DNA of 64,000 nucleotides, from positions 386,583,962 to 386,647,961 of the forward strand of contig OY728133.1 of assembly GCA_963277665.1 (NCBI GenBank), written 5' to 3'. Source of the DNA: Viscum album (Eukaryota > Streptophyta > Magnoliopsida > Santalales > Viscaceae). The notes under the pieces are model-generated. The model was given only the letters and a program-made list of their open reading frames with translations, was not told the DNA's origin and did not search any database. The translations under genes were made by a program, and so were the position numbers. Below are positions 53,461-62,850 of this stretch, piece by piece. The first letter of the stretch is position 1, and every line of letters starts with the position of its first letter.

Positions 53461-54640
53461 TTGTATCTCTTACAATGGAGGTTCTCTAAATATGATTAAG
53501 GAGTTACATATTTCAAAAACTATATATTTTATTTTCTAAATGTTCTGTAAATGGTGAAGCTGAAAATGGTCTACAAAAGTTACCATTAATGGTTGGAAAT
53601 ATAGTTGAATTTGTTCCTTTGATAATGAAATATGTGAAAATCATATATGTGGAAAAACCCAAAAATATGAGAAATCAGATATTTGTAAAAATTAAAATTC
53701 AAGGATAAAAGTTTTTAAAACTTCCATTTATGATAAATTTATGAACAAACAAAAATGAAGAAGAAGATTGCGGCTAATAATGGAATGTTTGGGGATAAAA
53801 AAAATTATAATGTAAAAGATAAGAAGGTTGATGAAAAACCTGTTCAAAACTCTAAAAAAATATGGATGTTTTAGAGGAGATTATTCTTTCGATGGGTACA
53901 TTAGGTTTCATGGTGGATTTCTACATATATAAAATATGTATTGGTTTAATAAAAAATCATTGAAACTGTTACATGAGTTATTAAAAGAAAATATTAAGAG
54001 GTATTTAATCCTCTCAAAGGAATAATTATGAGAATGATCATTTGAATGTTGAGAATAGATTGAAACCTTTGGAAAATATTTTTGAAAGACATTACCAACC
54101 TGGACATCTTGAAAATGGGTGTCTTTTTTAAGCAGATCAACAACATGTTTATAAAAAATTTTAGAAGATGGATGAGGAGAAAGTTAAAGGTAAAGAGAAA
54201 TATTTTGTTGCAGAAACCACTGTCAAAGCTATAAAAGGAGAATGAACACGGATCGTGAATAGTGGTTGTTTTATCATATGAAAGGATATATCAATTTCGT
54301 AAGTATTTTGAATGATTTCAATGAATGTATAGAGACGTTTGGTAATGATAAATCCCTTAGAACCAAGGGTTTCGTAACCATTATTATTAGGGAAAAAACA
54401 TTTGAAATCCCAGAAAGCATTGTTTATTGATAGTTTTAAAAACAATCTATTGAGTGTTTTATAACATTATGATGAACTCAAATTTTTTTTTTATAAAATA
54501 TAGATTTTTTTTGAAAATATAAGAATATCGAGAAGTTTTAAAAATTTTCCAACATAAATGAAGAAACTTGTTTCCAGATACCAATGTTTATAAATCATGT
54601 TACTTATGAATAATGGAAGAAAATAAGTTATGGAATTAAA
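53461..54640. other. Copia interior between gag and pre-integrase, not resolved
   Basis: This should include the copia protease, but no DTGA-like motif is readable. The minus-strand open frame 54161-54445 (94 codons) is antisense and has no recognisable domain. Confidence 0.4.
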
Positions 54641-54649
54641 GGTTTGAAC

Positions 54650-55100
54650 ATTTTTGTCAATGAAACTTGATAAGGTAATAAAAGAGAGACAATGTATGTG
54701 GTTTCCTAATTTGTCATCAATAAGAGCTTTGTTTTGAACAATTTTTCATAAAGGAATGACTAAAAAATCTATCCATAAGAATGTTTTTATTCATTAATCT
54801 CAACACCTGAAACTTATTCACTCTGATATATGTGGTCTAGTGAGAAAAAAATGAAATTTTATTGATTAATGGTTCATTTATATCATTGATTATTTTACCC
54901 AAATAACTTGTGTTATATATTTGAAACATATATCATATGCTCTAAAGATGTTTCAAAGTTTTAGGATAATATTTGAGATTGAATGTGGTTATTCTTTAAA
55001 AAAATTTTGAATTGATAGTGGTTGTGAATACCATAAGGAATTGTTCAAAATTTATCTTTAAAAACATGGAATTCATCATGATTTTAGTACACAATACACA
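54650..55100 (+). pseudogene. Copia pre-integrase and integrase relic, cut by insertion
   Basis: A pre-integrase stretch (WFPNLSSIRALF ... KKSIHKNVFIH) leads into LKLIHSDICGLV, where the Asp of SDIC is the first catalytic residue. It continues with IIDYFTQITCVIYLKH, MFQSFR, then IDSGCEYHKELF at the second catalytic Asp (usual TDNGGEY) and KHGIHHDFSTQYT. The next expected residues are PQQNG, but the sequence switches to the gypsy LTR at 55101. Three stops lie in the frame. Integrase would insert the element's cDNA; this copy is dead. Confidence 0.75.
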
Positions 55101-55714
55101 TGTCACGAACCGTCCTCGGGGCCCATTCTGTGACTACTCCAAGCCCGCCTTCCATAGGCGAGGGGTTGGTGACTAGCACTAAAGGCGTAAATCCAGATAA
55201 CTGGGAAGGAATTGCCTTTATAAAACATAAACACACCCAACCAGAGTACAAGCGGAAGTAAACACTAAGTAAAACTGAATAAAAAAGTAGTTCTAAAATT
55301 AAAGAGGCAAGAAATACAAGCCCAACTGTAAAGTACAAGGAAATAAACAAATTAGCTGGAAGGTGACAAGCAGCTCCTGGATCGTCCACCATGGATCCTA
55401 CCTGAAGGGTAGGTACAGATAGTACAGCTCTTAGATCGTCCACAACAGATTATACCAGAAGGGTAGGTATAGATAGCCTCCTCATCACCCTCGTCCGTCA
55501 ACCTCCTCCGGGTACAGACTCGTCGTGACGTCCACCTCCAGGTGTCGTCCAGTTCTCGTACACTCGGCCTCCGTTAGTGCTGTCCGTTGTCTGCATCCAA
55601 CACAATGAGGTGTAGGCATATCCCGTGCAGGGATGAGTATAACGATACTAAGTAGGGACCCCGAGACCCTCAAGGTCTCACTAAATCCGACCAGGATAAC
55701 CACAAAGAAGTATT

Positions 55715-55905
55715 TCAACAGATAACCCATACTTAGGTATAAGTCCATACTTATACCTAAGTTATCAAGTAACCCACCTCAATCATGAGGAAACACCAAG
55801 GTTATAAAATCAATGGATAACCACTACTTAGGTATATTCAAATACATGTACCTAAGATATTAAGTAACCCATCTCAATCATGAGGAAACACAAAGGTCAA
55901 CAACT
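55715..55905. repeat. Two-copy tandem duplication (about 95 bp) in the LTR
   Basis: The words ACTTAGGTATA, TACCTAAG, CAAGTAACCCA and CTCAATCATGAGGAAACA occur twice, in the same order, at about 55725-55790 and 55825-55892. Confidence 0.75.
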
Positions 55906-56034
55906 CAACTCAAGCTAGGATTTTTATTCATGATGCCAAAACCATGGATGCTGGAGAACTCTTCCTCTGTCGAACACAGTAGTACTATTACGACTCCGAG
56001 GCGCTACTCACTAACCTTAGACTGATGAGATACT

Positions 56035-56235
56035 CCTCTTATTGAGTATCGCGGGTCTGCCACCTCACAAAGTTGTGCTTCCCGCCTTAGGTCTGCCACA
56101 TCACACAGTAGTGCTCCCCCTCATAGCCTACAGAGGTACTCTTCCTGTCGAGTACCGAGGGTTTACCACCTCACAATGTAGTTCTCTTCCGCCATGGGTC
56201 TAGCACCTCACAAATTAGTGCTCCCAACTGGGCTA
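56035..56235. repeat. Short direct repeats in the LTR
   Basis: Units of about 40-45 bp with GGGTCTGCCACCTCACA followed by AGTAGTGCTCCC or variants occur four times (near 56055, 56090, 56160 and 56197), with GAGTACC or GAGTATC words between. Confidence 0.65.
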
Positions 56236-56404
56236 CACAAGTCACTCCGAATAGAATCGGACAAGCAGTCATCAGGTCCACAACTACTAGTTATCTGCAC
56301 TCTACACGCTCGTCCCTAGGAGGGTCTGATCGATGATATACTGTTAGATACTCCAAGTATCTCAAAGTCCCACAAATAAGTATCAAGAAGGACTGCCTCT
56401 TCAC

Positions 56405-56790
56405 AGGGGTCTCAATGCAACAGACGGCGTATCAATCGGACACCCGGTCTGTGAGTTATTAGCATTTTAGTCCTGGGGGGCCCGGTGGTTTCGTGTACAA
56501 AGCAACCTAGTCGTACTCCAGCTACATCCAAACCTCGATCGGAGTAAGCCAAATTAACCGTCTCACTAAGAGGAATCCAAATAAGTCTACGACAAGTCAA
56601 TCGGACCTCCGGAGCTCATGTTATAAGCATTTCTGCTCCGAGGGCCCGGTTGGTTTCGTTTTCGAACCAACCCGGCCGTACACAAAGTTAACCGAAACGT
56701 TTAGTGTAATATACCAAAACGACCATATTGATCCAAGGATCTCATCTCAAATGACGGTGTGTCAATCGGAGGTCCATAGCCCATCTTACA
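56405..56790. repeat. Three-copy imperfect repeat of about 180 bp in the LTR
   Basis: Copies begin at TCAATCGGAC near 56430, 56597 and 56761. The first two share GGGCCCGG(T)TGGTTTCGT and an AACC(T/C)(A/G)G(T/C)CGTAC stretch. The third is partial and runs into the GC-rich block. Confidence 0.65.
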
Positions 56791-58290
56791 GGTGTTTGAA
56801 AGAAACTGTCCGAATTTAGGGGGTTTGGGCCCAAAAAGACCCGGCCCAAAACCCCCTGGGTCGGCCGTGGCCTGGACTGTATGGTGCGGCACGGCCCCGC
56901 CGGCGTGGCTCGTCCCGTCACAGGGGTCCGACCCAGTGCGGGCGGCCCAACCAGGCGTGGCTGGCCTGGGTGGGCGCGAGCGGCCCGACCCGCGTGGCTG
57001 GTGGCATGGCTTTCAGCCGAGCGGGATGCTGGGGGCGCTGCCCCCCCCCCCCCCCTTGATTGAGAAATAGCCAGCCAATAAAGGTCGACCTTAATTGAAC
57101 CCAAGGGACCCAAGGGGTCCCGCCACCAGTTGGAACCAGTGGCCGGCTCAGTCGGCTCCTCCTCCAAACCGTCACGGCCATAGGCCGCGACTACACCCCG
57201 TCCATCACGGAGTGACGGTGTCGCGCCCCTTCGCCGCGGCCCTCCCTCGGCCGCAGCTTCATTCAGTTTCACCGGCGTGGCTCGAAGCCGCCGTGCTCCT
57301 CCATCGCGGCCCTCTATGGTCGTTGTTCTCCCGTTCCCGCGCGGTGCAATGGCACCGCGTCGCCTCTGTTCAAAACCACAACGGTGATCAACAACAAAAA
57401 GGGGAGGAAGTTTGGCCGTGTTTGTGTGGTCTGACCTCCATCCATTATATTGATTATAGGCAGCCAAAAATAATTAATGAAGAACGCCAAATTAATCTCG
57501 AACGTAAAATCAACCCATACCTCAATGAAATTCACGGAAGCTAGAGTCGCGGAAAACGACATCTCGGGGTGAGGCTCCGTATACATCGATGGAGAATGTC
57601 TGAGGAGGAAGCAGCATCTCCCTTTCATTGATGTGGAGAGAAGATGGTACGGCGTGTCGGCGTTCTTCGTGTTCTTTAAAGAGGAAGATGATGTTCTTCA
57701 AAGTAAAGAGCTCTCCCTCTCTCAATTCTCCACACAACACAACAACCCAAAATAAAATAATTCTTTGCCCTATTTTATTTTCACATTCAAACTTTTCCAA
57801 CACTTCAAAAGTTAAGTTCACTTAATTAATTAATCTTGAATAGACTAATTAATTGGATTTCATGTTTGAAAATTTATTGAGGGGTTAGAGGAGTTAGATG
57901 AATTTGAAGGGGTGGGGCTCGTGTGGGCCCCAACTCCCACACATGGGTTTAAACCACTTAGCAGAGAAATAAAATAAAATTGTAAAACAATTATATTTTA
58001 TTTCTCACATTTTTAACAACTCCTCCCAAGCAAGCGCACCTTCGGAAAATGTGATCTTAAGAAAATACCAGCACTGCGGTTTCATCGGTGCCCTCAGATT
58101 TCAATTCCGAGCACCAGTTCAAAAGATAGAAAAACCCGCTCGTTCGTTCACTTAACATACCCGAGCTAAACTTTCAAAATTTATTCCGGGAACACCAGGC
58201 CTCATAATCAGGTTCTGTCTGAAGCCACAGACACATAAAATTCCAATGAAATTAAGAAAAAAAATTCCTTGAAATTTCCGGGTCTTTACA

Positions 58291-58307
58291 TTACTCCCAC
58301 CTCAGGG
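58291..58307 (-). other. Polypurine tract of the fourth gypsy element
   Basis: The minus strand reads CCTGAGGTGGGAGTAA immediately before the LTR start TGTAAAGACC. Confidence 0.7.
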
Positions 58308-58329
58308 CTTTACGCCCCCGTGAATCTAT

Positions 58330-58690
58330 AACAAAAACTAGAGAAACCAAAGGAGGTACCGAGTATGCAACTCAGCCTCCCACTCCCATGTGCTCTCCTA
58401 AAAGTTCTCATGTGGCCAACGAAAGCACACAAGAGGAATAGACCATCCCCGTAGGACTGCTTCTTTTGAACCTCAACCTCTACTGGAACCCTGAGAAAGT
58501 CATCCCGTAATCGATGTACAGCTCTCCGTGATCGATGATGTTTGAAGCGTCATGCATGTATCTCCTCAGCTGAGATACGTGGAAAACGTTGTGCACCTAG
58601 TGCAACTGAGGTGGATGGGTCAAGCGGCAAACCACCTCACCTACCCAGTTGAGGACCTAGAAGGGTCCGATGAACCTCAGAAATAACTTT
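58330..58690 (-). pseudogene. Integrase C-terminal relic of the fourth gypsy element
   Basis: The minus strand reads RFIGPF, then LTHPPQLH, a stop, and VHNVFHVSQLRRYMHDASN with IIDH, the conserved post-core segment of Del/Tekay integrase. Further on come VLRGWSIPLV, WPHENF, a stop and ESTWEWEAELHTRY, the usual C-terminal end. The polypurine tract follows. Few changes separate it from the family pattern, so this copy is younger than those at 39 kb and 14 kb. Confidence 0.8.
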
Positions 58691-59962
58691 CCGCATCAAC
58701 CACTTTTCTGTAGACCTCGTCGAGGTGAGACCCAAATAAATACATGGTCTCCATCCTCAAACTCCAATAGATTCCATCTCCTATCAGCATAGGTCTCCTG
58801 TCTGCTCTATGTAGGCTCAATTTTCATTAACCATAGGTGATCACTACCCGCTCCTACAATAGGACACACCCGATTCCGGTCACTAATGTGTCACAGTGAA
58901 CTATGTAACCAATGCCCTTAGGATAGGTTCACTATTCAAACTCTACCTCAGATCCTAAAAGCTCTGTTGGAAGTGATGTAGCAACTCTGGAGGATTCTGG
59001 CATGAAGGTAAGTTTGGCCATCTCATGAGTGATCGAATTCACCCTCTTATGCATGTTTTTTATCCTGTGCTGCATGGGTTTTCCATTTCAACGACCAAGT
59101 AAAACCCCTTCCCAACATTGTAGATAAACCACAACCCTTTTTCCTAATACCATCAATCTATGTATGAACTGTGGTTTCTCAGTCCATACCCAAACTAACT
59201 TCGTAAGGCCTCGACGCTTCCACCAAGAGGTTCTAACCGAAACTCTTGCCTTAAGGGTCATATCACACCATCGACGTACATGTGATTATCAAGTCTCCTC
59301 CCAAAGGTATCTCCAAACATGAGGGTCAAGTCAACGACATAACCAGAAACTCTATGTATGGGACAAGATTCGGGGAAGGCGAGAATAATTCGTACCTATG
59401 TCTATTGATACGTCAGCTAGTAGTAGACACAGACCACACCTCACATAATTCTTAGAGCTCTTGGGTCACAATCCTTGATCGCAAGCAGTTATTCTATTCC
59501 CCTGCCTCCAACTCCCTGAGTCTGGCGGGGACTAGAAGAGTGGGTCGTTGTAACATGTTGAAATGTACACCACTTCATGCTGCACTCCTAGAACTGCTTC
59601 CTCATCTACTGCTTTGCAGATTCATTTGTCCTTAATAGTTCCTCTTCTTGAAACATTTTACATGCCCAAGTCTCTGAGACTGGTGCCAGTTCACATATTC
59701 CCACTACTAACATTCAGTGGCTATAACCGATCAGCCAAATAACATTAAACCACAAAGGTTCTCTCTAGCACCCTAACCCGAGTAGGAGTTCATAGAGGAA
59801 AAGTGATGGCTCGGTTGTTCTTAAACACAACATGCTCAGATGTCTGAGCCCTAAAGCACTATTCACATCGTATTCAACGAGTACCAGGAATAGTTGGTTC
59901 GCCTCGACGAATACTCAACTACCAACATGTCATCCTGCCGAAGCTGTATAAGCTCTAGGAAA
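58691..59962 (-). pseudogene. Protease-end and gag-like relics of the fourth gypsy element
   Basis: At about 59140-59225 the minus strand reads VSLGMD, a stop where Trp is usual, and later IDGIRKKG, matching the protease end (VILGMDW...). At about 59870-59955 it reads LELIQLRQDDMLVVEY, matching the gag helix that usually reads LxQGxMTVAEY. Gag is thus separated from the integrase C-terminus by only about 1 kb. The sequence stops at the CACTA end. The gag call rests on one short motif. Confidence 0.45.
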
Positions 59963-60105
59963 CACTACTATATATAAGCCCATTAGCGACCGCCAATGGC
60001 GGTCGCTAAAGGGCTTTAGCGGCCGCGCAGCGACCGCCAATGGCGGTCGCTGTTGCCTCGTCGCTAGAGGCCTTTAGCGACCGCCAATGGCGGTCGCTAT
60101 TCTAA
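59963..60105. repeat. CACTA terminal and subterminal repeats
   Basis: After the CACTA end come three copies of a 23-bp near-palindrome with arms AGCGACCGCCA and TGGCGGTCGCT around one central A, at 59985-60007, 60029-60051 and 60076-60098 (spacing 44 and 47). TTTAGC and GCTAAA words link them. Such subterminal motifs are typical binding sites for the element's TNPA-type protein. Confidence 0.85.
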
Positions 60106-60506
60106 AAAAAAAAAAAAATTAAATTTTTTTTATTGAATTGAATATAAATAAATAAATATATATATATAATATATTTTAAATGTTTTAATATATATTTAAT
60201 ATATATATACTATCAAATCATTATGCTATAATATATATATACTATTAAATACAATATTTTAAATACAAATCATTGTGCTATAATATATATATACTATTAA
60301 ATACAATATTTTAAATACAAATCATTGTGCTATAAATATATATATATATATACAATTAAATACAATATTTTAAATATATATATATATATATATAATATAT
60401 TTTAAATGTTTTAATATATATTTAATATATATTTAATATATATATAATATCAAATCATTGTGCTATAATAATTTAAAAACTTCGATTCAAGAAATAATCT
60501 CATTTC
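60106..60506. repeat. AT-rich block with about 62-bp tandem repeat
   Basis: An A-run and (TA)n sequence surround a tandem unit containing AAATCATTGTGCTATAATA and TATTAAATACAATATTTTAA, present two to three times at about 60205-60385 and partly again near 60440-60470. No coding pattern is seen. Confidence 0.7.
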
Positions 60507-61668
60507 AGGTCGTTCGGAGCACGTTTGCTCCGAATCGGACCGCCACACGCCGTTTTGGTGTTTAACGGCGCCGGAAACGCGTTTCCGGCCGCCGCGGTCG
60601 CACGACACCTCCGAATGAGGTGCCGTCTGGCCGACCATTTCACAATTGACGCCCCGGATGTTGTCGTACGGTTTCGTGGCATTCGGAGGTCGTTCGGGTG
60701 GTTTTGACCCCCCAACGCGCCATTTCAGCGCGCGACGCGCTGCTGAAAATGACACAATCGGGCGTGCCGCACGCACCGCACGTCCGATGGACGTGCGGCC
60801 TCCTCCTGCATCTCAGGAATAATATTCCTGTCGTCCCCGTGCGGTTTCAGGTCGTTCGGAGCACGTTTGCTCCGAATCGGACCGCCGCACGCCGTTTTGG
60901 TGTTTAACGGCGCCGGAAACGCGTTTCCGGCCGCCACGGTCGCACGGCACCTCCGAATGAGGTGCCATCTGGCCGACCATTTCCCAATTGACGCCCCGGA
61001 TGTTTTCGTACGGTTTCGTGGCATTCGGAGGTCGTTCGGGTGGTTTTGACCCCCCAACGCGCCATTTCAGCGCGCGCCGCGCTGCTGAAAACGACACAAT
61101 CGGGCGTGCCGCGCGCACCGCACGTCCGATGGACGTGCGGCCTCCTCCTGCATCTCAGGAATAATATTCTTGTCGTCCCCGTGCGGTTTCAGGTCGTTCG
61201 GAGCACGTTTGCTCCGAATCGGACCGCCGCACGCCCGTTTTGGTGTTTTAACGGCGCCGGAAACGCGTTTCCAGCCCGCCGCGGTCGCACGACACCTCCG
61301 AATGAGGTGCCGTCTTTCCGACCATTTCACAATTGACGCCCCGGATGTTGTCGTACGGTTTCGTGGAATTCGGAGGTCGTTCGGGTGGTTTTGACCCCCC
61401 AACGCGCCATTTCAGCGCGCGCCGCGCTGCTGAAAACGACACAATCGGGCGTGCCGCGCGCACCGCACGTCCGATGGACGTGCGGCCTCCTCCTGCATCT
61501 GAGAATAATATTCCTGTCGTCCCCGTGCGGTTTCAGGTCGTTCGGAGCACGTTTGCTCCGAATCGGACCGCCGCACGCCGTTTTGGTGTTTAACGGCACC
61601 GGAAACGCGTTTCCGGCCGCCGCGGTCGCACGGCACCTCCGAATGAGGTGCCGTCTGGCCGACCATTT
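60507..61668. repeat. 342-bp tandem array, 3.4 units, dense in hairpins
   Basis: Units start with AGGTCGTTCGGAGCACG at 60507, 60849, 61191 and 61535 (periods 342, 342, 344); the last is cut at 61668. Units are nearly identical and GC-rich. Each full unit carries several perfect inverted repeats. In unit 1 these are GGAGC/GCTCC at 60516-60531, CCGGAAACGCGTTTCCGG at 60571-60588, ACCTC/GAGGT at 60607-60621, CCGCACGTCC/GGACGTGCGG at 60776-60798, and AGGAATA/TATTCCT at 60815-60829. Open frames occur on both strands only because the period is a multiple of three and stops are rare; they are not called as genes. Confidence 0.9.
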
Positions 61669-61914
61669 CAATCCGTGTGTGTATACAACTTCAATGATGT
61701 CTATCAATTGACCATAGTAATAACCAGAATAGACAAAGGGACAACCGATTCCACTGTTTTGTGTTGCTCGTTTGTCATCAACATCTTTAATGCGAAATCG
61801 AAAACCATTAGCATCAATAGCTTTATAACGACGAGCGGTTATAGATGGACCCTCAGCCAGTTGGATAAATACTTCAGGTAACGTGGGGTCCCCTAACTCC
61901 CTCAGCTTACGAAC
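61669..61914 (-). CDS. Transposase C-terminal exon, DUF4216-like, cut by the repeat array
   Basis: On the minus strand an acceptor TAG at 61915-61917 precedes an open exon reading VRKLRELGDPTLPEVF, ITARRYKAIDANGFRFRIKD, DDKRATQNSG and YYYGQLIDIIEVVYTHG. This resembles the DUF4216 domain at the C-terminus of CACTA transposases (the ...DDKRxTQNSG... segment). The frame runs straight into the 342-bp array at 61668, where the expected remaining residues of the domain are lost. The preceding exon (62002-62102) joins it in phase. DUF4216 is of unknown function. Confidence 0.65.
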
Positions 61915-62001
61915 CTACATAATTTATAAAAATCAATACTGATATATGCAGAAAGAATTAGTTTAATACTTCACTCATAATGAAAATCAATTTATACATA
62001 C

Positions 62002-62102
62002 ATAATCCTTGAACCAATCATGAAATGCCGCATAATGAGATTGTTGAATTTGCAACTCAGTCGCATGATGCATCTCTTCTTTTATCTCATTAATGTGTTT
62101 TC
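62002..62102 (-). CDS. Small transposase exon
   Basis: A 101-bp exon on the minus strand, bounded by an acceptor GCAG at 62103-62106 and a donor GTATGT at 61996-62001. It reads KHINEIKEEMHHATELQ, then HYAAFHDWFKDY, like the charged linker with a Trp-Phe motif that follows DUF4218 in TNP2 proteins. It joins the next exon in phase. Its join to the upstream exon at the obvious donor (GTAAGT near 62188) does not keep phase, so a one-base lesion or another splice site is needed. Confidence 0.6.
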
Positions 62103-62185
62103 CTGCAAATGATTACGCGATGTTTAAAAGATCAACTTATGCAAAGAAAACATGTAAAAGTTATACAAGCACATTGATAAGATAC

Positions 62186-62650
62186 TTACTGCATTAATGG
62201 TGCAACTGATGGAGTATTGAACAAGATATATCGATGTGCTTGTATCCACTCGATGTTGTCCATATCAAATGTGGTTCCTTCTCCAACTGGACCATCATGA
62301 ATCCGAGAGGGCTTATCTAATTTTGTTTCAACATCCGTAAGATATTCTGCACAAAAGGTAGTACACTCGTCCATCAAATAACCATTGGCTATTGATGCCT
62401 CTGGACGAGCTCTGTTGCGTACAAATCTTTTCAATGTACTCAAATACCGTTCAATAGGATACATCCACCTGAATTGCACTGGACCAGCAGCCATTACTTC
62501 ATCAGTTAGGTGCACTGTTAAGTGGACCATAACATCGAAAAATGAGGGGGGGAAAAGTTTCTCAAAGTGACAAAGCGTAAGTACAATTCGGTCCTGCAAA
62601 CTTTTTAAATCACTCATTCGTTGATTTCTTAAACAAAGATGTCTAAAAAA
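62186..62650 (-). pseudogene. TNP2-type transposase, DUF4218 segment (frameshifted)
   Basis: The minus strand reads LKSLQDRIVLTLCHFEKLF, PPSFFDVMVHL, TVHLTDEV, GPVQFRWMYPIERYLSTLK and RNRARPEASIANGYL, the conserved DUF4218 region of CACTA transposases. The methionine at 62617 is internal, not a true start: in-frame residues upstream (FRHLCLRNQR) also match the family. Those residues are out of frame with the preceding segment because the A6 run at 62645-62650 is one base short of the expected length. The segment ends at a probable intron donor (GTAAGT) near 62188. Confidence 0.85.
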
Positions 62651-62850
62651 TTACTCATCTCAATCAAGGGCTGAACAACATTGGGGGATAAACAATCACA
62701 AATTGCGATTGGAATCAACTGCTGAAGTAATATGTGATTGTCATGACTTTTCAACCCTTGCAATGTCTTGCTCGTCAGATTCACACACTTTGAAATATTA
62801 GAAGAGTAACCATCAGGCACCTTGACCATCTTCAAAATGGAAAGAAATGT
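62651..62850 (-). pseudogene. TNP2-type transposase, middle segment between two frameshifts
   Basis: The minus strand reads KETFLSILKMVKVPDGYSS, then SKCVNLTSKTLQGLKSHDNH and LLQQLIPIAI, the conserved stretch between the Transposase_21 core and DUF4218 (usual VKxPDGYSSNI ... GLKSHDxHVLMQQLLP). It is in a different frame from both neighbours. The open stretch starts in the overlap with the upstream frame near 62850 and ends with a stop at 62629 just after the A6 run. Confidence 0.85.

Larger units (their letters stand above)
50300..55100 (+). mobile_element. Ty1/copia retrotransposon, 5' part, interrupted
   Basis: A plus-strand copia element is recognised from an LTR-like region with a TATA box, a primer-binding site at 52135, a gag relic, a pre-integrase segment and an integrase core. 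Its order (integrase before where RT would be) is that of Ty1/copia. It stops at 55100, exactly where the next gypsy LTR begins, so its RT, RNase H and 3' LTR lie beyond the inserted DNA, outside this window. The left limit is uncertain because no second LTR is present for comparison. Confidence 0.7.
55101..58290 (-). repeat. 3' LTR of the fourth gypsy element (3190 bp)
   Basis: Plus-strand ends are TGTCACGAACC and GGGTCTTTACA; on the minus strand it starts TGTAAAGACCCGGAAATTTC, typical of this group. It is richer in GC and CpG than the older elements to the left. It contains three internal duplications (see the separate entries) and a GC-rich block at 56800-57340 with a C15 run at 57041-57055. 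Long open frames here, such as 56742-57467 on the minus strand, are low-complexity Arg/Pro/Gly-rich and are taken as non-coding. Confidence 0.8.
55101..59962 (-). mobile_element. Fourth Ty3/gypsy element, interrupted by CACTA
   Basis: A 3.2-kb LTR (55101-58290) is followed by a polypurine tract, the integrase C-terminus, a protease-end relic and a gag-like relic, all on the minus strand, up to the CACTA terminus at 59963. The left end lies inside copia integrase. The rest, with the 5' LTR, would lie beyond the CACTA element. The internal stretch is only 1.7 kb yet spans integrase end to gag, so RT, RNase H and most of integrase are missing here too. Confidence 0.75.

Noticed and set aside
54161..54445. 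94-codon minus-strand frame
   Set aside because: It is antisense within a copia element between gag and integrase, AT-rich and without a motif.
55084..55748. 119- and 87-codon minus-strand frames
   Set aside because: Both lie in the first part of the gypsy LTR, the first straddles the insertion junction, and neither has a recognisable domain.
56742..57467. 241-codon open frame on the minus strand, and overlapping plus-strand frames up to 149 codons
   Set aside because: It lies in the GC-rich part of a gypsy LTR, is low-complexity (Arg, Pro, Gly, Ala), is open in several frames at once and has no recognisable domain.
60450..61711. Many overlapping open frames of 60-126 codons on both strands
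   Set aside because: They repeat with the 342-bp array, exist on both strands at the same place and share no protein family; they are a product of stop-poor GC-rich repeats.
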